Shown here piece by piece: positions 53,406-61,829 of a stretch of DNA of 64,000 nucleotides (position 1 is its first letter; every line of letters begins with the position of its first letter). Under the pieces are notes generated by a model. The model had not been told where the DNA came from. It worked only from the letters and a program-made list of their open reading frames with translations, and ran no database searches. Origin of the DNA: Longitalea arenae (GTDB taxonomy: Bacteria; Bacteroidota; Bacteroidia; Chitinophagales; Chitinophagaceae); NCBI RefSeq assembly GCF_016924755.1, contig NZ_JAFFJX010000020.1:1-64000 (forward strand). The letters are read 5' to 3'. A program made the position numbers and the translations under genes.

Positions 53406-55850
53406 TTATACTGCCTCTTGATCCCAACGGCTGCAAACGATCAACGGCATGCAATAGGCCAGGGCTGCCAGCCATAATACCAGGCCTGAACCTGCTTCAA
53501 CGGTTATTATAGTGGCCAGGGCGGTGCTGATCACAGAAACGCAACCGTTCAGGCCCCAGGCCCAGGGAATTTCGCTTGCTGCTGAACGGGCAAGCCATGA
53601 CAGTGCTGCCGGAAAAGGAATACCCATGCAAAATGCCAGTGGCCCTGTCAGTAATAACACGATCCCGATCTTTACAGGCATAACTGCCTGCATGGTTTGC
53701 TGCAGCAGGGGCATCAATACCGCAGCATATATAACAAGAAGTACAATGATGGCCATAACGATGCGCATCATGGCTTTTTTATTTTGGGCAAAGCGACCAG
53801 CCATATAACTGCCGGCTCCGGAAAAAAGCAGGAGGGCGGTGATGACCGCCGCTGCTGCATATACAGGCTGACCGAAATAAAAAGTGAGGTGTTGTATGAA
53901 AACCATTTCTACGAACATATAACCGAGGCCAATGCCTCCAAAGTATAGCAATACCGAGCCTTTATGTTTTCCTTTCCAGCCCCGCCGGAACAGGGGTAGC
54001 AGTACGAGCACAAACGAAACGACCGCGATCTGCACCAGTGTGATCACTACCAGCAGGTAACCGATCTCAAAGAATGGAATGGAGCGGTTGCCGAAATTGG
54101 CAGCGAGGTGGGAGAGATTTTTCCAGCGGATGAATTGTGCAAAATAGGGGCGGCGGTCTGTGGCCGGTTTAATATTAAAGTCATAGCTGGCGTATAAGGC
54201 GTTTCTGTCGCGTGAGAAGATCGCATCTATATACTGAAAGAAACTGCTGTCCTGCAACAAGTGGTAGCGGGCTCTTTCTTCCGGTTGCAGACCTGGCAGC
54301 AATACGGGGTCAAATTGCCATTGGTTACAGAATTGCCGGATGTTTTGAATGGCCGTTGCCGTGAGTGCGGTTTTGGTGATTACAAAACTGATGGTGCTCC
54401 AGCTCCGGATGGCGGCAACATGTTGTTGGGGTTGTTTTATATTCAGTTCTTCCAGTACTTCGGCCAGGGTGGCTGCCAGCTTCAGCGGATGGCGTACGGG
54501 GTAATCCATCCAGGCGCTGATGCTGATGGCGCCGGCCGGCTGCAAGCGCGGCCACATGTGCAGAAATGCTTCCTTTGTTAATAAATATTGCTGGTGCAGG
54601 GCATATAATCCCGCCGAGCCGCCAAAACTACCGGCCATGGGCAAGCTGATGAGGTCATAATGTGCTGTATCGGTCAATAAAAAAATGCGGGGTTCTACCT
54701 TGCGCACGGTCACTGCGGGATGAAAATAAAGTGAGTCGTTGTCTGCCGCCAATGTATGCTTTAATGCTTCAATAAGTATGGCATTGGGTTCAATGGCCAC
54801 GATATTGGCCGCATTACGGCTAAGGGCATGCGCTACTTCCAGCCCGGTACCGGCTTGCAGCACCAATACAGTTTTTTTCGGCGCCATTTTGTAAGGAAGA
54901 TCGAAACTGGTGTTGTGCAGCACGAATGCCGTATCCGCTTTATTATACCCGGCAACGGCGCCCAGCCAGTCGCCATTTATAAACATGGCTGTGCTGGCGC
55001 TCACTGCTTCTTCTGCGGCAAGGCTCATGCCCGGTGCATACCGTAACACAGGCGATGAAATGGCTTGTATGGGTCCATAAGGGCTTGTTCTCTCCATTTT
55101 TAGGGTGGCTTCCGGCAGCAAGAGGGTTTTGCTAAGATCTTTGAACTGCGATAAGTGTAAAGTGGGCGGGAAAGCGATGGAAAAGCCGCTTACAATGCAC
55201 GCAAGCAATGCAAAGAAACGCAATGTTTTTGTGCGTTGGGGTTTTCCCGGAATGATCATTATGCCCGCTATTACCGGCAAGCAGGAAATCACAGCTGCTA
55301 AGCGGTTCGGAAATAAGAACCACAGCAATGCAAGTAACAACAAGCCGCCAACGGCCGATCCGCAAAGGTTGGCGAAATACACTTTACCGATATAAACCAC
55401 ATAGTGATCGAACATCAGGCCGATGGCAAGCGCCCCCAGCAAAAATGGAATAAAGAACAGGAGATAGGTCAGCAGCAAACGGCCGATATGCGTATAGTTG
55501 GCAAACAGCATATAGGAGTCGAAGCGGATAAAAGAAAGCTGGGAAAGATACATTACCAGGCACATGCTAATACCACAGCTGATCATCAACAGGGGCAGCC
55601 ACCAACGGATATGGTTCAGCAGGTGCTGCCTGAAAAAAGCGAGTACCGTGCCGGCGGCGCCAAAACCAAGCATGGCCACTGAAATGACCATATAGGCGAA
55701 GTGATGCCATTGTACAATGGATAATACCTGCATAAGCGCCAGTTGAAAGGCAATGATGGCCGCAGACAGGATTCCCAGCGACAGCATTAACCGGGTAGAT
55801 AAAAGATCAGCTGAATTAGGCGTGCTGTGCATGTCAAAGAAGGCTTTCAT
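53406..55850 (-). CDS. Membrane-embedded spermidine synthase-like protein
   Basis: 814 residues. Six or more N-terminal TM segments (about 20-235: GILSAAIIAFQLALMQVLSI, MVISVAMLGFGAAGTVLAFF), a Rossmann methyltransferase/aminopropyltransferase-like domain (about 320-570; motif I KTVLVLQAGTGLEVAHAL, then IVAIEPNAILIEAL), then a second TM block (about 600-805). Motif I has QAGTG where spermidine synthases have GGGDG, and the gatekeeper region is altered, so polyamine synthesis is doubtful; SAM binding is likely. Its ATG overlaps the Pcm stop by 4 nt, which supports this start and translational coupling. Confidence 0.85.
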   Translation of the reverse strand: MKAFFDMHSTPNSADLLSTRLMLSLGILSAAIIAFQLALMQVLSIVQWHHFAYMVISVAMLGFGAAGTVLAFFRQHLLNHIRWWLPLLMISCGISMCLVMYLSQLSFIRFDSYMLFANYTHIGRLLLTYLLFFIPFLLGALAIGLMFDHYVVYIGKVYFANLCGSAVGGLLLLALLWFLFPNRLAAVISCLPVIAGIMIIPGKPQRTKTLRFFALLACIVSGFSIAFPPTLHLSQFKDLSKTLLLPEATLKMERTSPYGPIQAISSPVLRYAPGMSLAAEEAVSASTAMFINGDWLGAVAGYNKADTAFVLHNTSFDLPYKMAPKKTVLVLQAGTGLEVAHALSRNAANIVAIEPNAILIEALKHTLAADNDSLYFHPAVTVRKVEPRIFLLTDTAHYDLISLPMAGSFGGSAGLYALHQQYLLTKEAFLHMWPRLQPAGAISISAWMDYPVRHPLKLAATLAEVLEELNIKQPQQHVAAIRSWSTISFVITKTALTATAIQNIRQFCNQWQFDPVLLPGLQPEERARYHLLQDSSFFQYIDAIFSRDRNALYASYDFNIKPATDRRPYFAQFIRWKNLSHLAANFGNRSIPFFEIGYLLVVITLVQIAVVSFVLVLLPLFRRGWKGKHKGSVLLYFGGIGLGYMFVEMVFIQHLTFYFGQPVYAAAAVITALLLFSGAGSYMAGRFAQNKKAMMRIVMAIIVLLVIYAAVLMPLLQQTMQAVMPVKIGIVLLLTGPLAFCMGIPFPAALSWLARSAASEIPWAWGLNGCVSVISTALATIITVEAGSGLVLWLAALAYCMPLIVCSRWDQEAV

Positions 55851-56539
55851 TCGGTTTTCTTCCTGGTGAGGGGAACAAAGGCTACCGGCAGCAGGTTCCT
55901 GCTTGTAGTAGATCCATTTTTCTTTTCCACCAGTATCAGCATCTGGGTTAAAAAGGAGGAGCCGACCGGGATCACCATTTTACCACCATCTTTCAATTGA
56001 CCGATCAATGGCGGCGGTATATGTTCTGCGGCAGCCGTTACAACAATGGCATCGTATGGGGCATGTTCTTTCCAGCCATTATAACCGTCGGCCGTTTTTA
56101 CCTGCACATTTTTATACCTGGAGGTCAACCGTTCAGTGGCTGACCTGCCCAGTTCAGGAACGATCTCGATGGTATATACTTCTTTTACGATGGCTGAAAG
56201 AATCGCGGCCTGGTAGCCCGAGCCGGTGCCGATCTCCAGCACTTTAAAATGCGATTGTGGTTTTATCACTTCTGTCATATAAGCCACGATGTATGGCTGC
56301 GAGATGGTTTGTCCATAACCGATGGGCAGCGGCCGGTCTTCATAAGCATTCTTAATTTGGTCGGCCGGTACAAATTCATGGCGGTTCACGGTGCGCATGG
56401 CTTTCAGCACAACGGGATCTTTTACACCCCGGCGTTCAATTTGCTGGCTCACCATTTTTTCTCTCTTGGTCTTGTACACGTTTTCCTGCCAGGGTGCTAC
56501 CAGCAGGAATAATCCTAAGTAAAATGCAGGGCTCAGCAT
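55847..56539 (-). CDS. pcm: Protein-L-isoaspartate O-methyltransferase with signal peptide
   Basis: 230 residues from ATG 56539 (GTG 56545 is the alternative). The first 20 residues (MLSPAFYLGLFLLVAPWQ) look like a signal peptide or anchor, unusual for a repair enzyme that is normally cytoplasmic. Then the PCMT domain: MVSQQIERRGVKDPVVLKAM, NRHEFVP, PIGYGQTISQPYIVAYM, motif I VLEIGTGSGYQAAILS, DAIVVTAAAEHIPPPLI and LKDGGKMVIPVG. It methylates isoaspartyl residues with SAM for repair; here probably in the periplasm. Coupled to the spermidine-synthase-like gene. Confidence 0.9.
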   Translation of the reverse strand: MLSPAFYLGLFLLVAPWQENVYKTKREKMVSQQIERRGVKDPVVLKAMRTVNRHEFVPADQIKNAYEDRPLPIGYGQTISQPYIVAYMTEVIKPQSHFKVLEIGTGSGYQAAILSAIVKEVYTIEIVPELGRSATERLTSRYKNVQVKTADGYNGWKEHAPYDAIVVTAAAEHIPPPLIGQLKDGGKMVIPVGSSFLTQMLILVEKKNGSTTSRNLLPVAFVPLTRKKTE

Positions 56540-56665
56540 AACCACCTGTTTAACGTTATAAAATCATTGCGTTTTGGTCGGGATCGCTTTTAAGAGCCGG
56601 ATCGCACAGTAAGCATGCCTTTCTTCGACATGCCGGTTTCTTTTTTGTTCGCGTATGAGAGCAGA

Positions 56666-58654
56666 TCAGGTTTGTACAGGCTGGTGCACCGCAGGCAAAA
56701 GCACGAAAAAGGTGGCGCCTTTGCCTGGTTCGCTTTCTGCCCATATGGCGCCCTGATGGTTTTCAGCAACTTTACGCGCGATGGCCAGCCCAATACCTGT
56801 TCCGGTATATTGCGATTTCGTATGCAAGCGTTCGAACATATCGAAGATCTGTTCGGCATAATGTTGGTGGAACCCAATGCCATTATCGATCACTTCTATA
56901 AGGTAATGTTGTTGTTCTTTATAATTTCCGGGTAATCTGCTTGCCACAAGCGCTTCATCGGCGGCACGGCTGCGTACGGTAATCACCGGTTGGGTATTGT
57001 GGCGGCTGTATTTGAGCGAATTACTAATGAGGTTCTGGAATAACTGTTCAAATTGCCGGGCATTTCCCTGTACCACCGGCAATGTCTCAACGGTGATCTG
57101 CGCCTGTTTTTCTGCAATGCTAAGATCCAGTGCGGCAAGCACTGTCCGCATTATTTCATTGAGGTCGATCGTATTTCTTACAAGTCGTTGCTGGCTTATG
57201 TAGGAAAAACTAAGCAGGTCCCGTACAAAATCGTTCAGGTGCCTGGCGGATAATTCGATCCGGTTTACAATACGCAGCCCTTCAGCGCCTATTGCCGAGC
57301 CAACGCTGCTTTTTAACTGATCGGTGAACAGCAGGATCTTTCGCAACGGTTCTTTCATATCGTGCGAGGCTGCATGTGCAAAGTCTTCGAGGTAACGGTT
57401 CGACTGCGCCAGCGAGGCAACGGTTTGTTCCAGCTTCAACTGCGATTTGCGAATGATGGTATGGTCAGAGAGGCAGACCAGCAGCTGGTTATTGAGTTTG
57501 ATGCACTGCAGGTCAAGATAATGGTCGAGCCCATCTACATCATAATGCAATTCGCGGCGCTGTTTCTGTCCCGTTAGGAAGGTATTCCGGTACATTGAGA
57601 AAGCGCCGGTTGACAAATAGCCGGGGAACCATTTGCTGGCAAGCTGGCCTACAAGAGCAGAAGGTGGTTGATGCACCAGGTTTGAAATGGTTGCGTTCAC
57701 CAGCACGAAACGAAAGTCGGCAAGTTCATTTTTTTCATCATATTCAGGATCCAGCAGCGCCATGCCGGTTTGAGCGGCATCAAATACCGATTTCAGGGTG
57801 TTGGCAGATTGCTCAATTTGAAGCTGTACCTGCTTTACCGGGGTGATGTCTGTAAATACATGGATCAGGTGGTTCAGATCGAGCCTGGAAACCGTAGCCT
57901 CTATCCATTTGCCGGTAGGTTCCACCATATGTTGCCAGATAAAAGGTTTTCCAGTCTCGAGTGTCCTCAGGCAGCCCTGGTAGTATTCGGTTTCTGTAAT
58001 GCCGGCTTGAAGTTCGGTGACCTGTTTGTTGATGAAGAATTCGCGCGGAAAACCGGTGGCCTGGAGGGCAGCGTCATTTGCCATGATCATGACGGCGTCA
58101 ATGACCATTCCCTCCTCGTTGCGGACGGCGCGGGTTACGCAAATACCGTTAGACGTGTTCTTTAAAATGTTATCGATCAGGTTTTTTTGCTGCTGTAGCT
58201 GGCGGGTGCTCTCTTCAAGCGACGATTTCTGGGCCTGCAGGGTTGCGATCATTTTTTTTTCATGCGTAACGTCCTGCACTACGGTAAGTATACCGCCGCG
58301 GAGCTTGCTGCGAAGTACCCGCGCATGTTTATTGAGGGCGGAATTAAAAATAGCAGTTGCAGACTTCTTATCCGTCTCATACACCCACTTCATTTCTTCA
58401 AAGACCTGGATACGCAATTCGGGTGATAAAGTAGGGGAGTTGCGAACGGTAAGGCCTTCAAACTGGGCGGGGGTCACTTTCAGGTATTCAAGGCCTTCCT
58501 GGTTGGCATAGGTGAAGGCAAAGTCGTCAATGTGCTGTCCATCATCTGACCAAACAGGGCTGAACCACAGAATGGCCTGTGGCTGCCCGCCATAGAACTC
58601 TTCAAACAACCGGGCGTCAAACAGGGGGTCTTCTTGCCTATGGGCTGTCGTCAT
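56666..58654 (-). CDS. PAS-domain sensor histidine kinase
   Basis: 662 residues, no membrane segment. Two or three PAS-like domains (about 15-130, 155-275, 285-400), a coiled segment (400-425), HisKA with His431 in FAHAASHDMKEPLRK, and HATPase_c (about 525-655: N box NLISNSLKYS, G1 VIDNGIGFHQ, G2 GTGIGLAIARK). A soluble, phytochrome-type HWE-like layout of the two-component family. The single-domain regulator gene runs divergently 89 bp away and is the natural partner. Confidence 0.92.
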   Translation of the reverse strand: MTTAHRQEDPLFDARLFEEFYGGQPQAILWFSPVWSDDGQHIDDFAFTYANQEGLEYLKVTPAQFEGLTVRNSPTLSPELRIQVFEEMKWVYETDKKSATAIFNSALNKHARVLRSKLRGGILTVVQDVTHEKKMIATLQAQKSSLEESTRQLQQQKNLIDNILKNTSNGICVTRAVRNEEGMVIDAVMIMANDAALQATGFPREFFINKQVTELQAGITETEYYQGCLRTLETGKPFIWQHMVEPTGKWIEATVSRLDLNHLIHVFTDITPVKQVQLQIEQSANTLKSVFDAAQTGMALLDPEYDEKNELADFRFVLVNATISNLVHQPPSALVGQLASKWFPGYLSTGAFSMYRNTFLTGQKQRRELHYDVDGLDHYLDLQCIKLNNQLLVCLSDHTIIRKSQLKLEQTVASLAQSNRYLEDFAHAASHDMKEPLRKILLFTDQLKSSVGSAIGAEGLRIVNRIELSARHLNDFVRDLLSFSYISQQRLVRNTIDLNEIMRTVLAALDLSIAEKQAQITVETLPVVQGNARQFEQLFQNLISNSLKYSRHNTQPVITVRSRAADEALVASRLPGNYKEQQHYLIEVIDNGIGFHQHYAEQIFDMFERLHTKSQYTGTGIGLAIARKVAENHQGAIWAESEPGKGATFFVLLPAVHQPVQT

Positions 58655-58700
58655 GTGTATAATTATGCGAAACCGGTGCCACGAAAACCGGCTTAAAAAT

Positions 58701-58708
58701 TAACTTTG
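58701..58708 (+). promoter_or_regulatory. -7 element of response regulator gene
   Basis: TAACTTTG, an exact TAnnTTTG match, 36 bp before ATG 58744. No clear TTG at -33. Confidence 0.45.
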
Positions 58709-58743
58709 TATACCAGCGAGCAGCCAACATTAATTGAAAGAAC

Positions 58744-59172
58744 ATGAAAAAACAGCCAGGCAGGCCAATTCTCATTGTTGAAGACGATGAGGACGACCGT
58801 TTTTTTATCACAAACGCCATCCGGAAATGTGGAATACCGAATGAGCTGATCTATTTAGACAATGGACAGCAGGCGCTCGATTATTTAATGGATACCAGGG
58901 ACAAGCCATTTATCATTCTCTGTGACATTAATATGCCTTTAATGGATGGCATAGAACTGGGGCGTAAAATTCATGGCAATGATTATCTCCGGAAAAAATC
59001 AATTCCTTTTATCTTTCTCACTACTACCGACAATCCGAGGCATATTGATGATGCATACAAGCTAACGGTACAGGGCTTTTTTAAAAAACCTGATGACAGT
59101 CAGCAGTTGCAGGAGATCATTCAGCAAATTTTTGGGTACTGGACAAAATGTCTTCACCCGAATGATGATTAA
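58744..59172 (+). CDS. Single-domain response regulator (Rcp1-like)
   Basis: 142 residues, receiver domain only: acidic pair in IVEDDEDDRFF, phospho-acceptor Asp61 in CDINMPLMDG, Thr in FLTTTDNP and Lys114/115 in GFFKKPDD. The length and the LIYLDNGQQALDYL pattern fit the Rcp1-type regulators that work with PAS histidine kinases. With no output domain it must act on a partner or as a phosphate relay. Divergent from the kinase gene; a small ORF follows 45 bp downstream. Confidence 0.93.
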   Translation: MKKQPGRPILIVEDDEDDRFFITNAIRKCGIPNELIYLDNGQQALDYLMDTRDKPFIILCDINMPLMDGIELGRKIHGNDYLRKKSIPFIFLTTTDNPRHIDDAYKLTVQGFFKKPDDSQQLQEIIQQIFGYWTKCLHPNDD

Positions 59173-59217
59173 AGTGTTGCTGGAACGACAATTGCAAATA
59201 AAAGGGAAAAGACCTAT

Positions 59218-59448
59218 ATGGAAACCCGTTTACAGCAATTTACAGCAGCACAGCTACGCACTATTGTTATCCATGAGATGAGGAAATTCGCGCTGGCCCT
59301 GGAATACGGATCAACCATCAGCGATTTGCAGGAAATAAGAGACCAGATCAAATTACTGGCAGATACACTGGCTGCCAAGGAAAGGGATGAGGCCGGGTCT
59401 TATTTTGTAGAAACTCCGCTACGTTCCGGTTTAACCGCTTCTATTTAG
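59218..59448 (+). CDS. Small hypothetical protein downstream of response regulator
   Basis: 76 residues, helical and soluble: METRLQQFTAAQLRTIVIHE, then LEYGSTISDLQEIRDQIKLL. No family recognised. It is 45 bp after the regulator stop on the same strand and ends before a hairpin, so it is plausibly co-transcribed and may help signalling (inference). Confidence 0.6.
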   Translation: METRLQQFTAAQLRTIVIHEMRKFALALEYGSTISDLQEIRDQIKLLADTLAAKERDEAGSYFVETPLRSGLTASI

Positions 59449-59465
59449 CATAATACCCATAAAAG

Positions 59466-59500
59466 TTCCTGGCTAACCGACACTGTCAATTAGCCAGGAA
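59466..59500. terminator. Hairpin between convergent genes
   Basis: TTCCTGGCTAA at 59466-59476 and TTAGCCAGGAA at 59490-59500, perfect 11-bp stem with a 13-nt loop. AAAA flanks the right side on the plus strand, so it terminates the minus-strand gene best. Confidence 0.7.
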
Positions 59501-59527
59501 AAAGGGTGAATAAATGAAATGATTGCC

Positions 59528-59740
59528 TTAAAAACCGAGTTTACTACCAAGGTCGCCCAAAGGATTACCGCTGCCGGTATTGCCTGACTGTTGGCCGCCA
59601 CCGCCTAATACCGAATCGATCTGCCCCCCAAACTGCGGAAATTTTTGTTTAACATAACCGGCAACAACACCTAATACCTGTTGGGCTTTATCAGCAGGAA
59701 TGCCTGTTTTCTCAACTATCTGGTTAATTAATTCATTCAT
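59528..59740 (-). CDS. Small DUF2267-like protein
   Basis: 70 residues: helical N-terminal half with NQIVEKTGIPADKAQQVLGV and VKQKFPQFG, then a Gly/Ser/Asn-rich stretch (SVLGGGGQQSGNTGSGNP) and a short helix LGDLGSKLGF. The first half resembles the repeat of DUF2267-type proteins; short relatives like this are common in Bacteroidota and unstudied. Confidence 0.65.
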   Translation of the reverse strand: MNELINQIVEKTGIPADKAQQVLGVVAGYVKQKFPQFGGQIDSVLGGGGQQSGNTGSGNPLGDLGSKLGF

Positions 59741-59839
59741 GGTTTACATTTTTATGTAATGCTACAAATTTGGGGCCTTCGTGTGTAATTGATAAACCAG
59801 GTAAGCGAAATACGTTTGAGCGCTGAAATCTTTACTGGG

Positions 59840-60262
59840 TTATTGTCCCCATGCTGTGATCACCAGGTTGCGCCGGCCGCCGTGGTTTCTGTGCTCGCAT
59901 AAATATATGCCCTGCCAGGTGCCAAGCGCCAGTTGTCCTTTACGAATGGGGATCATTACCGAGCAGCCAAGCATGGATGCTTTTAAATGCGCCGGCATAT
60001 CATCTGCACCCTCATAATCGTGTTTGTAATCGGGATCATTCTCCCTGACCGTTTTGTTGAAGAAGGTTTCAAAGTCGATACGAACGGTAGGATCCGCATT
60101 TTCATTAATAGTGAGCGATGCAGAAGTGTGCTGAATGAAAACCTGGCAAAAACCGGTTGTAATGTTCGCCATGGCGGGTAATGCCTGCACCACTTCCCGT
60201 GTTATCAAATGGAAGCCTCTTGGCTTTTCCGGTAATGCGATCACTTGCTGGTAAATGTTCAT
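59840..60262 (-). CDS. YjbQ family protein (UPF0047)
   Basis: 140 residues covering the whole family: GFHLITREVVQAL, GFCQVFIQHTSASLTINENADP with the conserved His/Thr/Ser cluster, HDYEGADDMPAHLKASML and LGTWQGIYLCEHRNHGGRRN. YjbQ proteins are linked to a secondary thiamine-phosphate-synthase activity. Start at ATG 60262. Confidence 0.92.
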   Translation of the reverse strand: MNIYQQVIALPEKPRGFHLITREVVQALPAMANITTGFCQVFIQHTSASLTINENADPTVRIDFETFFNKTVRENDPDYKHDYEGADDMPAHLKASMLGCSVMIPIRKGQLALGTWQGIYLCEHRNHGGRRNLVITAWGQ

Positions 60263-60429
60263 GCTTAATTAATTTGTACCAGGTACAAATTTCAGGGAAA
60301 TTGATCGAAGTGAGGGTAGTTAAATGAGGGCTGATAATGGGACAAAGCTCTTTAGTGAATGCGCCGGCTTATAGTGCAGAGAGGCAAAGAGCAAAGCGCA
60401 TGTTATAGATACGGCGGATAACAGCGTCT

Positions 60430-61029
60430 TTATTTATAGCAAAAGCTACATGGCTTTCGATGGCCGGTTTTCTTAGCTTCTTCAATTGTCATTACATCTA
60501 TTCTGTCTGCGCATCTTTTTAATCCTCGGCACATGCTGTTATGATAAGCAAGGCTTGTAGCGGAGTGGCAAACATACACTTCGGATAGCGATTTGGGAGG
60601 AAGTTCGTTATGCACATCAATTCTTTTTTCAGTCTGAATTTTAAGATCAAAATTGGCATCTTTAACCAGTTTATTGATCTTGCCCTGTTCATCGGTGATA
60701 AATCCTGCTTTCAACATGAATTCCAGGTTCTTTTTATTCCGCTCGATACTGTCCGATGTGGCTACTTTTAAAATGATCTCCGATTCGAATTTTTGCCTTT
60801 CCAGTTTGATGTTTGTGTACCCCTGAAGCAAAGCTACTACGCAGGTGCCTATTACACCAACCAGTGCAACATATATAGCTACATGCGTAGGGGTAACCTT
60901 TGAACGATTTGTTTTTAGTTCGTTTTCTCTTATGGTAAGTTCCCGTTCTCTGAGCTGAAGGTCCCGCTCGTATTTGTTCTTTTCGAAATGGAACTTTTCC
61001 ATTTCCAGGTTTTGGTTTTTTACATCCAT
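60430..61029 (-). CDS. Membrane protein with coiled coils and C-terminal Cys/His motif
   Basis: 199 residues. Charged coiled coil (about 8-45), one TM (about 50-72, HVAIYVALVGVIGTCVVALL), a second coiled coil (75-140), and a C-terminal module (150-199): VYVCHSATSLAYHNSMCRGL, KRCADRIDVMTIEEAKKTG and CSFC. Cysteines and histidines here have the spacing of a metal-binding or redox site, and this tail occurs on different Bacteroidota proteins as far as I recall. Function unknown. Monocistronic. Confidence 0.75.
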   Translation of the reverse strand: MDVKNQNLEMEKFHFEKNKYERDLQLRERELTIRENELKTNRSKVTPTHVAIYVALVGVIGTCVVALLQGYTNIKLERQKFESEIILKVATSDSIERNKKNLEFMLKAGFITDEQGKINKLVKDANFDLKIQTEKRIDVHNELPPKSLSEVYVCHSATSLAYHNSMCRGLKRCADRIDVMTIEEAKKTGHRKPCSFCYK

Positions 61030-61260
61030 TTGGGCTAATTGAGAAATTCAGGCCTTTTATTACAGGTGCACAGGATACAAAGAATCGGAGTGCAGGAAAA
61101 GGGTGTTTTTCCCGTTTTTTTATTGCCGAATTTTTATATGTCATAAATGCCTTAGTTCCATTATTTAGTAAACCGTTATATGCTCATGGTATTTTAATAC
61201 GCTTCTAATGTGGCACAATGATTTAATAGATAAAAGGTTTTTAAGTTTAATGTAAATCAT

Positions 61261-61539
61261 TTGTATATGAATTGTCCTAATTGTAACGAAGTCCTTGTTA
61301 TGACAGAAAGGCAAGGCGTTGAAATTGATTATTGTCCCAAATGCCGGGGTATTTGGCTCGATCGGGGTGAACTGGACAAGATCATTGAAAAATCATCTCA
61401 GGCTGGCGCCACCTTCGACGATACTGATCGCTACCGCGATGAACATAAGGGCTATGATTCGTATAAAGACCCGCATCATCCCAATTATAAAAAGAAAAGG
61501 AAGGGCGGGTTTCTGTCAGACCTTTTTGACTTCGATTAA
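61261..61539 (+). CDS. zf-TFIIB-type zinc ribbon protein
   Basis: 92 residues (ATG 61267 is an alternative start). One zinc ribbon: CPNC at about 4-7 and CPKC at about 26-29 in DYCPKCRGIWLDRGELDKII, followed by an acidic/basic unstructured tail (YRDEHKGYDSYKDPHHPNY, KKKRKGG) and LSDLFDFD. Common small protein of Bacteria; no established role. Followed by a terminator. Confidence 0.9.
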   Translation: MYMNCPNCNEVLVMTERQGVEIDYCPKCRGIWLDRGELDKIIEKSSQAGATFDDTDRYRDEHKGYDSYKDPHHPNYKKKRKGGFLSDLFDFD

Positions 61540-61546
61540 CGAAAGC

Positions 61547-61600
61547 AAAAGCCCCGAACCTGCTGGAATGCGATCCATGGGTCCGGGGCTTTTTATTTTT
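61547..61600 (+). terminator. Terminator after zinc ribbon gene
   Basis: AAAAGCCCCG at 61547-61556 pairs with CGGGGCTTTT at 61584-61593, then ATTTTT. The 27-nt loop is long but the 10-bp GC-rich stem and T-tract are good. Confidence 0.75.
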
Positions 61601-61627
61601 CTCTGCCATTCGTTTAATTCTCGCACC

Positions 61628-61826
61628 TATTGCCAACTGCCCCTGCTAATTGTTTTTATTGCCCATTGGTTTATTGCCTGTTGCCCATTGTGGTTGCCAA
61701 CTGCTAACTGCTTATTGTTTTTACTGCCCATAGGTTTATTGCCTGTTGCCTATTGTTGTTGCCAACTGCGAACTGAGGACTGAGAACTGAGAACTGCCAA
61801 CTGAGAACTGTAAACCGCAAACCGCC
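61628..61826. repeat. Degenerate heptamer repeats with a 62-bp direct duplication
   Basis: Two 62-bp copies, 61649-61710 and 61714-61775, differ at five positions. From about 61761 to 61826 the sequence is a run of heptamers ACTGCCA, ACTGCGA, ACTGAGG, ACTGAGA, ACCGCAA. It fills the gap between two convergent genes. ORFs crossing it have repeat-driven composition and are not genes. Confidence 0.8.
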
Positions 61827-61829
61827 CAA

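Noticed and set aside
61319-61783. Long plus-strand ORF of about 150 codons
   Set aside because: It overlaps the zinc ribbon gene in another frame and its second half is translated heptamer repeat; composition is driven by the repeat.
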